A model generated the notes under the pieces. It saw only the letters and a list, made by a program, of their open reading frames with translations, was not told the origin of the DNA and made no database searches. The position numbers and the translations under genes are program-made. A DNA stretch of 14,077 nucleotides, from positions 1 to 14,077 of the forward strand of contig DODG01000360.1 of NCBI GenBank assembly GCA_003509065.1, written 5' to 3'. This DNA comes from Acidobacteriota bacterium (GTDB lineage: Bacteria > Acidobacteriota > Vicinamibacteria > Vicinamibacterales > UBA823). How positions within the stretch are numbered: position 1 is the stretch's first letter; the number at the start of each line of letters is the position of its first letter. This document shows positions 1 through 7,039 of the stretch, piece by piece.

Positions 1-78
1 CGACTGAATACGATACAAGCCGCCACTATGCACTGCGGAGACAGTGCCCTGCACATCGAGTAGGTCTTCTTTGCTCAT
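1..78 (-). CDS. infA: Translation initiation factor IF-1, N-terminal part (cut by window edge)
   Basis: Only the first 26 codons are present; the gene runs off the left edge. The reverse complement from 78 reads MSKEDLLDVQGTVSAVHSGG and then LYRIQS, which matches the start of bacterial IF-1 (typical opening MAKED...EMQGTV..., the first strand of the S1/OB fold). IF-1 binds the A site of the 30S subunit during initiation. The ATG at 78 gives the canonical length but has no Shine-Dalgarno: the bases before it read CTTGATCAACGG. An in-frame ATG at 120 would add 14 residues (MLQIASPYAKLDQR) and has an AGAGG 14 bases upstream, longer than ideal spacing. I prefer 78 on family length. Identification is fairly sure despite the short fragment, because the KED...QGTV pattern is characteristic. 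Confidence 0.78.
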   Translation of the reverse strand, partial: MSKEDLLDVQGTVSAVHSGGLYRIQS

Positions 79-120
79 CCGTTGATCAAGTTTGGCATAA
101 GGTGAGGCAATCTGCAACAT

Positions 121-370
121 TCACAATAAATTAACCTCTGCTGGTGATAGAAGTAGGCGCCGAGGGTCAATTGTCTTCTGTCACGTATTAGAACAGTGAG
201 TTGGAAGGCAGGACTGCATTATGATGTATAAGCAGCGGTGTGCTTTAGGTGAACATCTGGTTACTATCATTTTGAATTTTGTTTTGCGACCACTAGTAGA
301 TACCATCGTTGAATGCGAATAATACCGATAACTTTATAAAACTGTTTGTCTGACCAACCCTCATAGAACG
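121..370. other. Divergent intergenic spacer, infA / TPR gene
   Basis: This is an A+T-rich gap between the infA start region and the TPR protein gene. I see no reading frame with protein-like content, no tRNA cloverleaf and no clear repeat. On the plus strand TTGAAT (309-314) and TATAAA (335-340) resemble promoter hexamers, but they are 20 bases apart, so the promoter of the rightward gene is unresolved. Confidence 0.4.
225..253 (-). promoter_or_regulatory. Candidate sigma70-type promoter for infA
   Basis: On the minus strand, TTCACC (253-248, 4 of 6 matches to the -35 consensus) is followed after 17 bases by TATACA (230-225, 4 of 6 to the -10). It points at infA. A second weak option nearer the gene is TTGACC (170-165) with TATCAC (149-144), but the spacing is only 15. 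Both are inferred from consensus matching only. Confidence 0.25.
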
Positions 371-1207
371 ATGAGTCCTTTTATTATTTTGCTGGCGATT
401 CTGAATTTCGGTTTTCAATTCTGGGCAATTAGTGACTGTCTACGACAGCACAGAAATTGGCTCTGGATTCTAGCAGTCTTGTTTTTAGGGCCACTCGGTG
501 CACTTGGCTACATGATTAGCGAGCTTTTAAGAGGACGACGGTTCGGTCCATTACAGTTGCCGGAAGGGTACATCGCCGATAAAGGAAAAAAGTTTGAGCA
601 GGGTTGGCGGGAAAATCTAACAATAAAACATCCTGACTTAGAGCGACCCGTGGATGATGAGCGCTTTATTCAGCTTGAGAAGGACATAGCAATCAATCCT
701 GCTCCTGCACTCTTATTTGAACTTGCAGATCTCCATGCGCAGAATGGCGACATGGAAAAGGCCGTAACTTATTACCGTCGTGGACTTGAGCGTGACCAGG
801 AAGATATATATGCCAGATATCGTTTGGGGAAGGCACTTGCGACTCTAGGCCGACACGCGGAAGCTGTAGTGCATTTGAATCAGGTGTACGAAACTGATCC
901 CAAGCATGATTATGGGATGGCAACTGAAGCCCTCGCGGATGCTCTTCTAGCATCTGGACAGGATGCTGCGGCGTGCGATCGATATGAAGAATTGACACGC
1001 ACCTCGTCTCGGTCTCGTCCCATGTTCCAATTTGCTACGCTTCTCGACAAACAAGGTCGGCGAGATGAAGCGCGGCAGATTATGCAAGAAATTGTTGAGC
1101 AGGAGAGTTCACTTCCGAGTTACGTGTTGCCCTCCGAACAGCCATGGATCGAACAGGCACAACAGTACCTTGAAACCCAAGAGCAAGATCGACTTGTTAA
1201 AGATTAA
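371..1207 (+). CDS. Membrane-anchored tetratricopeptide repeat protein
   Basis: This 278-residue protein has two hydrophobic N-terminal segments (about residues 3-20 and 29-50). The pattern between them (FWAISDCLRQ, then NWLWILAVLFLGPLGALGY) resembles the PLDc_N hairpin found at the N terminus of cardiolipin synthases and other membrane proteins. A charged linker follows, then three to four TPR units at roughly 112-145, 146-179, 180-213 and 216-247, with typical spacing such as AxLHxxxGDxEKAVxYYxRGL. TPRs form helical scaffolds for protein contacts, so a membrane-tethered, cytoplasm-facing adaptor is a fair inference; the partner is unknown. The ATG at 371 has no good Shine-Dalgarno, but no better in-frame start precedes the first membrane segment. 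The gene ends 14 bases before the convergent beta-barrel gene. I do not recognise a named family. Confidence 0.85.
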   Translation: MSPFIILLAILNFGFQFWAISDCLRQHRNWLWILAVLFLGPLGALGYMISELLRGRRFGPLQLPEGYIADKGKKFEQGWRENLTIKHPDLERPVDDERFIQLEKDIAINPAPALLFELADLHAQNGDMEKAVTYYRRGLERDQEDIYARYRLGKALATLGRHAEAVVHLNQVYETDPKHDYGMATEALADALLASGQDAAACDRYEELTRTSSRSRPMFQFATLLDKQGRRDEARQIMQEIVEQESSLPSYVLPSEQPWIEQAQQYLETQEQDRLVKD

Positions 1208-1221
1208 TATGGAGACTTGAT

Positions 1222-1938
1222 TTATCTGAACAAGACTCCAACAGAAAAAATCACAACAGTCTGACGTGGTAATCCGAGGAATTTATCATTGGCAGCAAGA
1301 GGGCTTATCTGGTAGAACCTCAGGTCGATGTTAAAGCCTAGGTGTTCTTTAGCAAACCACCGACCGCCCCCGCCATAATTGATCATATTCAGCCAGCGAT
1401 CATCAACGTCCGGCTCTTCTTCCACCCAGCGACTGCCAATATCTTTCGTTACACTATATTTTGCCTTCCCCAGACCGCCGCTTATGTAGCTCCAGCCACT
1501 CGTTCCACCGAAGTTAAACGACACCTGCGGTGAGATAGCTTGAAAGCGGGTTTTAATGGATGGTTCTACAGTCGGAGGCCAAAGTTCATTTACAACAGTA
1601 GTGGACAGGTTTGGCATCGGGGTGCTGGAACCACGTGACATCAGGAATTGTCCACCAAGGCCTAGCGTAAACTTCTTAATCTTGAGTGGATACCAATGTG
1701 CGCCAGCACCAACTCCAAGGCCTAACGACGGCAGTTCCTTCGGATTCAGACTGCGGTCACTAGCAATCTGCTCATTCTGTCCATTCTTGACCAATACACC
1801 GCTCAGCTCTATGACGAACGGACCAATTCGCGTTCTTTCTTGTGCGTTCAGGACCTGTTGCGTATTACTCACAATGACCAATGAAAGTGCGAGTGACAGC
1901 CCTGCAGTCAGTTGACGCAGGTGGAGACTTAACCACAT
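1222..1938 (-). CDS. Predicted outer-membrane beta-barrel protein with signal peptide
   Basis: From the ATG at 1938 the product has 238 residues. It opens with a signal peptide: a short basic n-region (MWLSLHLRQ), a hydrophobic core (TAGLSLALSLVIV) and a likely cleavage after LNA near residue 32. The rest alternates polar and hydrophobic residues in short strands separated by Gly/Asn/Asp turns (LGLGVGAGAHWYP, FTLGLGGQFLMS, QVSFNFGG, FNIDLRFYQIS). It ends in a strand with a near-terminal aromatic (VVIFSVGVLFR), as in small OmpW/OmpA-like barrels that follow the outer-membrane insertion signal. The frame stays open upstream to a TTG at 2007 (261 residues), but that start has no Shine-Dalgarno and would bury the signal peptide. 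The chosen ATG has AAGG very close upstream (2-base spacing), so initiation may be weak. The ligand or role is unknown. Confidence 0.78.
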   Translation of the reverse strand: MWLSLHLRQLTAGLSLALSLVIVSNTQQVLNAQERTRIGPFVIELSGVLVKNGQNEQIASDRSLNPKELPSLGLGVGAGAHWYPLKIKKFTLGLGGQFLMSRGSSTPMPNLSTTVVNELWPPTVEPSIKTRFQAISPQVSFNFGGTSGWSYISGGLGKAKYSVTKDIGSRWVEEEPDVDDRWLNMINYGGGGRWFAKEHLGFNIDLRFYQISPLAANDKFLGLPRQTVVIFSVGVLFR

Positions 1939-1997
1939 AACCTTCAGTATACAGTTCTGGAAACAACGTGCTGTGATTGATACCACTGGGAGACGTT

Positions 1998-2024
1998 TTG
2001 TTAACAAGAGTACATTACTATACT
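1998..2024 (+). promoter_or_regulatory. Candidate promoter for the threonine dehydratase gene
   Basis: TTGTTA (1998-2003, 4 of 6 to the -35) and TATACT (2019-2024, 5 of 6 to the -10) are separated by 15 bases. Transcription would start near 2031, leaving a leader of about 46 bases before the ATG at 2077. The overlapping minus-strand hexamer TATAGT (2022-2017) could serve the divergent beta-barrel gene. This rests on consensus matching only. Confidence 0.33.
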
Positions 2025-2076
2025 GACGTAATAGTCGTATCTTGGATTTATCGTGCTCGACTGGAAGGATTAAAGA

Positions 2077-3048
2077 ATGTCAGATCTCGTGAGTTTGGAT
2101 GTTATTAAGGCTGCAGCTGATCGGATTCAAGGTGTTGCAAAACTGACACCATTGCTAAAGGTTCAATTGTTAAATAGTGAGACGACTATTGAGTTAAAGT
2201 GCGAAAATTTTCAGGCGATTGGCGCTTTCAAATTTCGTGGAGCTTATAACATGGTTTCGCAGCTGTCGCCTAACGAACAAAAGCGAGGAGTGATCACCTA
2301 TTCGTCTGGAAATCATGCGCAAGCCGTCGCGTTAGCTGGAAAACTTGTCGATGCTCCAGTCGTAGTCGTCATGCCCACGACGGCGCCTGAAATAAAGGTG
2401 GAAGGTGTTAAGGAATTGGGCGCACGGGTTATCTTTGAAGGTACAACGTCGGCTGATCGAAAAAATAGAGCCGAGGTTGAAGCACAAACCGAGGGTTTGA
2501 CGATTGTCCCGCCATTTGATCATCCTGCGATTATTGCCGGTCAAGGTACAGCCGGCCTTGAGATCATGGACCAATGTGCGGACGTCACAACTGTGTTTGT
2601 TCCAATTGGCGGCGGCGGCATGGCTGCCGGTGCCAGTGCGGCCATCAAGCAGATTAAGCCGTCAGTGCGGATCATTGGCGTTGAGCCTGATGGTGCCGCT
2701 CGAATGGGCAAGTCTGTTGACGCTGGAGCCTTAATTACACTACCAACTGCAACAAGTATCGCAGATGGTTTGTTACCTCTCCGTGCGGGTGACCTGACGT
2801 TCGCACACGCGCAGGCATTCGTCGATGAGTTCGTTACGGTTGCTGACCGTGAGATTGCTCAGGCGGTTGTTTGGCTACACAGGCGGGCAAAACTGGTGGT
2901 TGAACCAAGCGGCGCGACAGCGTTTGCAGCCGTATTGAACCGTGCGGCCGAAGGCCAGTTTTCTTCGAGTGAACGCGTGGTTGCGATTTTAACTGGTGGA
3001 AACATGGCTCCGGAAACACTTATGAAATGTGTTGCACTTGCAGGTTAG
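2077..3048 (+). CDS. PLP-dependent threonine/serine dehydratase (ammonia-lyase), short form
   Basis: This enzyme would convert L-threonine to 2-oxobutanoate plus ammonia, or serine to pyruvate. The 323 residues cover a complete fold type II PLP domain. The Schiff-base lysine K52 lies in GAFKFRGA, the substrate/carboxylate loop is SSGNHAQ (76-82), the phosphate-binding glycine loop is GGGGM (178-182), and EPSGA (276-280) and TGGN (306-309) form the C-terminal cofactor pocket. The ACT regulatory domains of long biosynthetic IlvA are absent, so it resembles catabolic TdcB or serine racemase-type enzymes. Feedback inhibition by isoleucine is therefore not expected, and I leave the symbol blank because the substrate is not settled. 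The ATG at 2077 has a strong GGAAGGA seven bases upstream. The stop codon abuts the stop of the convergent cca gene. Confidence 0.93.
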   Translation: MSDLVSLDVIKAAADRIQGVAKLTPLLKVQLLNSETTIELKCENFQAIGAFKFRGAYNMVSQLSPNEQKRGVITYSSGNHAQAVALAGKLVDAPVVVVMPTTAPEIKVEGVKELGARVIFEGTTSADRKNRAEVEAQTEGLTIVPPFDHPAIIAGQGTAGLEIMDQCADVTTVFVPIGGGGMAAGASAAIKQIKPSVRIIGVEPDGAARMGKSVDAGALITLPTATSIADGLLPLRAGDLTFAHAQAFVDEFVTVADREIAQAVVWLHRRAKLVVEPSGATAFAAVLNRAAEGQFSSSERVVAILTGGNMAPETLMKCVALAG

Positions 3049-4416
3049 TCACTGAGGTCTTCTCAAAGAGAGTGTTGCTTCGGCCAAAGCCTCCTCCAAT
3101 GTTGTGATATCCCCATCCAGCTGCTTTTCGTAGATCACTTTGAGAATGTTTCCTACCTCTGGTCCTGGTTCCAATCCGAGACTGAGCAGGTGTCGACCCT
3201 TAAGCAGTGGTTCTGGAGGGGCATGTTCAATTCCGAGTTCATGTGTCCGGGAGGCAAACCACTCCATAGCCGAGCAATCGAAATGACCCTTACGCCCATG
3301 ACAATCGGCTGATGCGAGGAGAACTAGTAATTCAAGGTCGACTTTACGAGCTAGTCGTCGAAAAGCCCCGTCGCCAACTTTTTCTGGGCTCTTATGCCAC
3401 ATGCCTGGTGTTAAGTGGTACGCGACCATGCCCTCGACCTGTCTACGGACGTCGAAACCATCGACCGAATACACTTTGAGCCGATCCAAAAAATCCTGCG
3501 TGGGTCCGAGGCCGGCCTGTTCATGATTCCGCGATCGAATTCTTCCATCGATGCGAGCTGTGGTCGCCGGCTTACCGAAATCATGGCAAACCGCAGCGAG
3601 CATGATAGCGAGTTGACATGGGCGCGACAGTCCTTCGATACGACGACGGGCTTCGTCGATGACGAGTAGCGTATGCTTCCAGACGTCTCCTTCTGGATGC
3701 CATTCTGGTTCTTGGGGACATCCTACAAGGGCCTGAAGTTCTGGAAATAATTGTTCGATTACGCCGATTTCAAGTGCCAGCCAAAACCCTAGTGAAGGGC
3801 GAATTGCCAATATGAGGAGCTTCTCGAACTCTCCCCAGACCCGTTCGGCTGGGAGATCGTTTAGCTTGGTGGCACGACAAATGACAGCGGTGGGCGGGTC
3901 GAGTTTGTATTCGAATCGGGCAGCCAATTGGATCGCCCGTAGAACTCTCAGGCTGTCATCTCCAAATGTTCGTTCGTCTACGGCTCGGAGTAGACCTCGC
4001 GTTAAATCATCTCGTCCATGAAATGGATCAACGTATTCATCGGTAAGGGGATCCCAGCCAATTGCGTTAATCGTGAAATCACGACGCCGAAAGGCATCTT
4101 CAATAGGTAGGTTAGGATCTCCGACGACCTCAAAACCTCGGTGTCCAGCCGTTGTTTTAGACTCACGTCGTGGCAAGGACACGTCAATCGAGTCGATTTT
4201 GAAAACGGCAAAGCTTTGGCCAACTGTGTTGACCTGTCCGAATGTGGAAAGAAGTTGACGGAGTTGGTCGGCAGAAACCCCGTAGACTTCCAGATCAAGA
4301 TCTTTTGACGGTCGCTTGAGCAGGCGATCTCGAACCCAGCCTCCAACGATCAACGCTCGGCCACCGGCTTGGTGGACGGCGTGCGAGATAGCCCTCGATT
4401 TCTCGAACACGCTCAT
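3049..4416 (-). CDS. cca: CCA tRNA nucleotidyltransferase / poly(A) polymerase family with HD domain
   Basis: This class II nucleotidyltransferase would add or repair the 3'-terminal CCA of tRNAs. The head domain shows GGWVRD (25-30) and the metal-binding pair D39 and D41 in KDLDLEVYG, followed by RRDFTINAI (111-119), the nucleotide-recognition region, and ERVWGEFEKLL (191-201) in the neck. The C-terminal half holds an HD phosphohydrolase domain with H240, H248 and the H278-D279 pair in VCHDFGKP. An HD tail is known from E. coli-type Cca, where it has phosphatase/phosphodiesterase activity. The 455 residues are in the family range. Family members can instead be poly(A) polymerases, and the sequence alone does not fully separate the two. 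The gene starts 13 bases after the FGE-like gene's stop, with its AGG ribosome site overlapping that stop region, so co-transcription is likely. Confidence 0.88.
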   Translation of the reverse strand: MSVFEKSRAISHAVHQAGGRALIVGGWVRDRLLKRPSKDLDLEVYGVSADQLRQLLSTFGQVNTVGQSFAVFKIDSIDVSLPRRESKTTAGHRGFEVVGDPNLPIEDAFRRRDFTINAIGWDPLTDEYVDPFHGRDDLTRGLLRAVDERTFGDDSLRVLRAIQLAARFEYKLDPPTAVICRATKLNDLPAERVWGEFEKLLILAIRPSLGFWLALEIGVIEQLFPELQALVGCPQEPEWHPEGDVWKHTLLVIDEARRRIEGLSRPCQLAIMLAAVCHDFGKPATTARIDGRIRSRNHEQAGLGPTQDFLDRLKVYSVDGFDVRRQVEGMVAYHLTPGMWHKSPEKVGDGAFRRLARKVDLELLVLLASADCHGRKGHFDCSAMEWFASRTHELGIEHAPPEPLLKGRHLLSLGLEPGPEVGNILKVIYEKQLDGDITTLEEALAEATLSLRRPQ

Positions 4417-4429
4417 CTTATGTGACCTG

Positions 4430-5173
4430 TTAGATGGTTCTCACAATACGAAACCCGTAGTCCGTGTACCGAAATGAGGGATCGAGTCGACTGCGTGCGG
4501 CCGTTCGGCTGATGGTTTGAGCATGTCGCCACGCACCGCCTCTTGAGGCACGTCGAGTACCGGTTGACGCACCTACGGGATTAAATGTTGGAGAAGTTGC
4601 GTAGAAATCACCCGAGTACCAATCAGCGCACCATTCGTGGATGTTTGTTGCGATTCCATAAAGGCCGAAATCGTTCGGTTCGCCATGGGAGACAGTCCAT
4701 GGGGCCTGGATCGGACCATTCTCGTTCATTGGCACCCAGTCAGGTATTGAATCACCCCAGGGATACTCACGAGCTTGATGTCCACCCCGTGCGGCACGTT
4801 CCCACTCCGCTTCAGTTGGAAGTCTGACTGTTCCTTCGGGTGTCGAATACCATCTACAGTAAGCACACGCATCGTACCAATTCACACCGACGACTGGCTG
4901 GTCTGGACTTGTGAAGAGCGGATTATGCCAGTCCCGAGGCAATGGCTGATGCTTGGATGATTGCAGAAACTCTTTATACTGTGCCCGCGTCACGGGATAC
5001 ACAGCCATCTCGAATGCTTCGACCCAAACACGGTGTAACGGGCGTTCGTCCGCCTGTCCAGTCGTGCTACCCATTAGAAACCAGCCTGCTGGAATGGGGA
5101 CAAATGGAGTCTTTAGAGCCCGTTTGAGATCCGTGAGCGACGGCGCAGGCGCCGCTTTATCTATCTGCGGCAT
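4430..5173 (-). CDS. Formylglycine-generating enzyme-like (SUMF1/FGE-sulfatase) domain protein
   Basis: The 247 residues form one SUMF1-type domain. Visible signatures are PIPAGWFLMGS (27-36), DERPLHRVWVEAFEMAVYPVT (42-62), WYDACAYCRWY (99-109), RLPTEAEWERAARGG (117-131), GLYGIATNIHEWCADWY (170-186), SRGGAW (210-215) and a terminal GFRIVR. True FGEs oxidise a sulfatase cysteine using two cysteines just after the RGGS/W motif. Here that stretch reads RGGAWRHAQTISRTAARS with no cysteine, and the only cysteines are C103, C106 and C182. It is therefore unlikely to be a canonical FGE and is better seen as a SUMF1-fold protein of unknown chemistry. No signal peptide is evident, so it is probably cytoplasmic. 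The ATG at 5173 lacks a clear Shine-Dalgarno. It sits 44 bases after the acyltransferase gene and 13 before cca, inside the putative four-gene operon. Confidence 0.88.
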   Translation of the reverse strand: MPQIDKAAPAPSLTDLKRALKTPFVPIPAGWFLMGSTTGQADERPLHRVWVEAFEMAVYPVTRAQYKEFLQSSKHQPLPRDWHNPLFTSPDQPVVGVNWYDACAYCRWYSTPEGTVRLPTEAEWERAARGGHQAREYPWGDSIPDWVPMNENGPIQAPWTVSHGEPNDFGLYGIATNIHEWCADWYSGDFYATSPTFNPVGASTGTRRASRGGAWRHAQTISRTAARSRLDPSFRYTDYGFRIVRTI

Positions 5174-5217
5174 GCAGTGATCATATCAGACGTGATGAGG
5201 AATGAATCGGCGTGGCT

Positions 5218-6345
5218 TCAATGTGTGACCTGTCCTGTTGGTGAGAGCAGATGCTTGATTGTTCTCGCGTAATACCGGAGTACAGTGCGCTCACGCACCC
5301 GATAACGATCGTGTTCAACCACGATGACACCTCGTGTGGCTAGTGGTTCAGTTGCCTGTTCTAGGGCTTCGGCACCACTTGCTACTGACAAATTGGCGTC
5401 TACTTGACGCAACTCGTTCAAGAGCCCGTCAATTCGATCAATTAAATCGTTTTTTAACATCGAGGGCCGAAGCGCCGCTGCAAGGAGCGCGGTAGGCAGT
5501 ACTTTGTGCAACTTACCTATTGTCTCGCTAATCAGTTTGGCCAAATCCATGACCGATCGACGTGACTCTGGATTCCATTCGTGTAACGTCATTGGAGATC
5601 CAAAGGTGACAAAGGCACGTGAGTGATACCCCATACCGTAACGAATCATTTCAGCTAACTCACGAGTAAACGGACGTTGAGAACGCTTGGTTCCCTGTTT
5701 GGCTAGTACTTGATCTTCGAGCACGAGATCATAAGCTACCGCGACTGGCACGACAGTTAGGTTCTCGTGGTCTGCCTGCAGAGCCGCATGGAGTAGTCCT
5801 GTCTTTGGTGATTTCATAGCACCGTTATATGAACGACCGCCCTCAAGATAAATTAAGAGATCATGCCGTTGTAGCAGTTCGGCGACATACGCCTTTAACG
5901 TCACCAAGTACGCAGGATCTTTGGTATTGCGTCGAACGGGCATTGCTCCTGTGATGTGGCGATGCAGTAAACCTAGTGGACCACCAAACAGATTGATACC
6001 GGCTGCGATAATCGGTGGACGAATACCGTGGTCGTCGAGCACTACTGGTTCCACTAAATAGTCGAGATGACTTTTATGATTCGACGCATAGATAACTCGA
6101 CCCTTACGCGTGGCTGCTACTGGAATATCCACGTGTTCTGGACGCAAATCCAGTTTTCTAAATATCGGATATAGCGGATGTTTAAGAGCACGATAGAACG
6201 GATATCGCTGGGTTGTTCGCAGTTCTTCAAGATAGGCGTGAATTCGCTCTCTGGTGTCAGATTTATCGCCTTCATGGGACTCGTGCAGGTAGCGTACAAT
6301 TTCATCCCGAGAAAGAACAGCTTTGGTTACCTCGTCAAGTATCAC
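5218..6345 (-). CDS. PlsB-like glycerol-3-phosphate/lysophosphatidate acyltransferase
   Basis: This protein would transfer a fatty acyl group to glycerol-3-phosphate or a related lysolipid at the inner membrane. It shows all four blocks of the PlsB/GPAT superfamily: NHKSHLDY with the H90-x4-D95 catalytic dyad, INLFGGPLGLLHRHITGAMPVRR (117-139), LEGGRSYNGAMKSPKTGLL (167-185), and VVPVAVAYDLVLE (198-210). Block three is close to E. coli PlsB (EGGRSRTG...PKTG). At 375 residues it is under half the length of E. coli PlsB (807), so it holds the catalytic core plus a helical tail. Acyl donor and exact acceptor are not determinable here. It begins with GTG at 6345 without a recognisable Shine-Dalgarno; the upstream ATG runs into a TAG. 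It sits 52 bases downstream of the DUF4149 gene. Confidence 0.88.
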   Translation of the reverse strand: MILDEVTKAVLSRDEIVRYLHESHEGDKSDTRERIHAYLEELRTTQRYPFYRALKHPLYPIFRKLDLRPEHVDIPVAATRKGRVIYASNHKSHLDYLVEPVVLDDHGIRPPIIAAGINLFGGPLGLLHRHITGAMPVRRNTKDPAYLVTLKAYVAELLQRHDLLIYLEGGRSYNGAMKSPKTGLLHAALQADHENLTVVPVAVAYDLVLEDQVLAKQGTKRSQRPFTRELAEMIRYGMGYHSRAFVTFGSPMTLHEWNPESRRSVMDLAKLISETIGKLHKVLPTALLAAALRPSMLKNDLIDRIDGLLNELRQVDANLSVASGAEALEQATEPLATRGVIVVEHDRYRVRERTVLRYYARTIKHLLSPTGQVTH

Positions 6346-6397
6346 GAGGGCACTATATCATGGGCTCGATAACACCTTGGTGCGGGCAATTTCCTGT

Positions 6398-6886
6398 TCA
6401 ACCTTTTGCTTCCCAATAGACAAGCGCCAATCCTCCTGCGACGTTCAGCATCATCAGGAGATTCGACAGGCCATGCAATTGCCCGAATTGTTGTCGTCTT
6501 GGGTCATCGCTGGGCAGTCCGCTGATCGGTCCAACAGTGGCTTGCTGCAATTTTTCGAGACGTTCCGTTACCACCATTCCAGAGCTCAAGCTCAGTAGCA
6601 GCATGATCGACAAAAGGCCTAGGCGGACGCCGAAATCTACTGGACGGTGTCCCAGGGCAGCCATACCAATCAGGGACGCGATCATAATCACTCCTGCCAC
6701 GTAGTTCACCCGATGAAACCGCTTTAGCATTTCACCAAAGACAGCACCTGCAGCCACACGGCCACCAGAGGGGTCTCGCGCTTGGAGCGTGTCGAACGTT
6801 GCTGGAGCTGCGATAGTTGCCAGGATAATCATGCCTCCAAGCCACACAGCAAGCGTGAAAATGTACATATAGCGTAAGAAGAGCAT
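6398..6886 (-). CDS. DUF4149-type four-helix membrane protein
   Basis: This small integral membrane protein (162 residues) has four hydrophobic segments at about 7-28, 60-79, 86-106 and 138-157. The overall pattern fits the DUF4149/TMEM205 family of unknown function: WLGGMIILATIAAPATF at the end of helix 1, FHRVNYVAG before helix 2 and LHGLSNLLMMLN in helix 4. Histidines H58 and H138 beside membrane segments are typical of the family, but their role is not established. It appears to be the first gene of a minus-strand operon with the PlsB-like acyltransferase, the SUMF1-like protein and cca. No Shine-Dalgarno precedes the ATG at 6886; instead a perfect TATAAT lies six bases before it. Confidence 0.85.
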   Translation of the reverse strand: MLFLRYMYIFTLAVWLGGMIILATIAAPATFDTLQARDPSGGRVAAGAVFGEMLKRFHRVNYVAGVIMIASLIGMAALGHRPVDFGVRLGLLSIMLLLSLSSGMVVTERLEKLQQATVGPISGLPSDDPRRQQFGQLHGLSNLLMMLNVAGGLALVYWEAKG

Positions 6887-6892
6887 GACCCT

Positions 6893-6898
6893 ATTATA
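6893..6898 (-). promoter_or_regulatory. TATAAT -10 element, possible leaderless promoter of the 6886-3049 operon
   Basis: On the minus strand a perfect TATAAT is followed by AGGGTC and then the ATG at 6886. Transcription normally begins about seven bases after the -10, which here is the A of the start codon itself, so the mRNA may be leaderless. No good -35 lies 16-18 bases upstream (CTGTTT, CCTGTT, GCCTGT). The hexamer is nearly symmetric, so a plus-strand TATAAT (6895-6900) exists as well. Confidence 0.4.
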
Positions 6899-7028
6899 AT
6901 TGACTGGTCAGAGTAAACAGGCTGTTCCTTGCTCAGAATGATCTTAACGAGAAGATACTAGCTGCGTAGTGTACAGTTGAGCTGGTTGAGTACTACGATA
7001 TGGTGCGTGAGGACTGGACTACTGTTTT

Positions 7029-7036
7029 GGAGGTGA
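7029..7036 (+). promoter_or_regulatory. Strong ribosome binding site deciding the GTG start of transketolase
   Basis: GGAGGTGA, a near-perfect complement of the 16S rRNA 3' end, lies a few bases before GTG at 7040. It is the clearest Shine-Dalgarno in the window and fixes the non-ATG start. Confidence 0.75.
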
Positions 7037-7039
7037 GTT

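Noticed and set aside
1939..2007. N-terminal extension of the beta-barrel protein from TTG at 2007
   Set aside because: No Shine-Dalgarno, a rare start codon, and it would place 23 residues before a clear signal peptide; the ATG at 1938 fits better.
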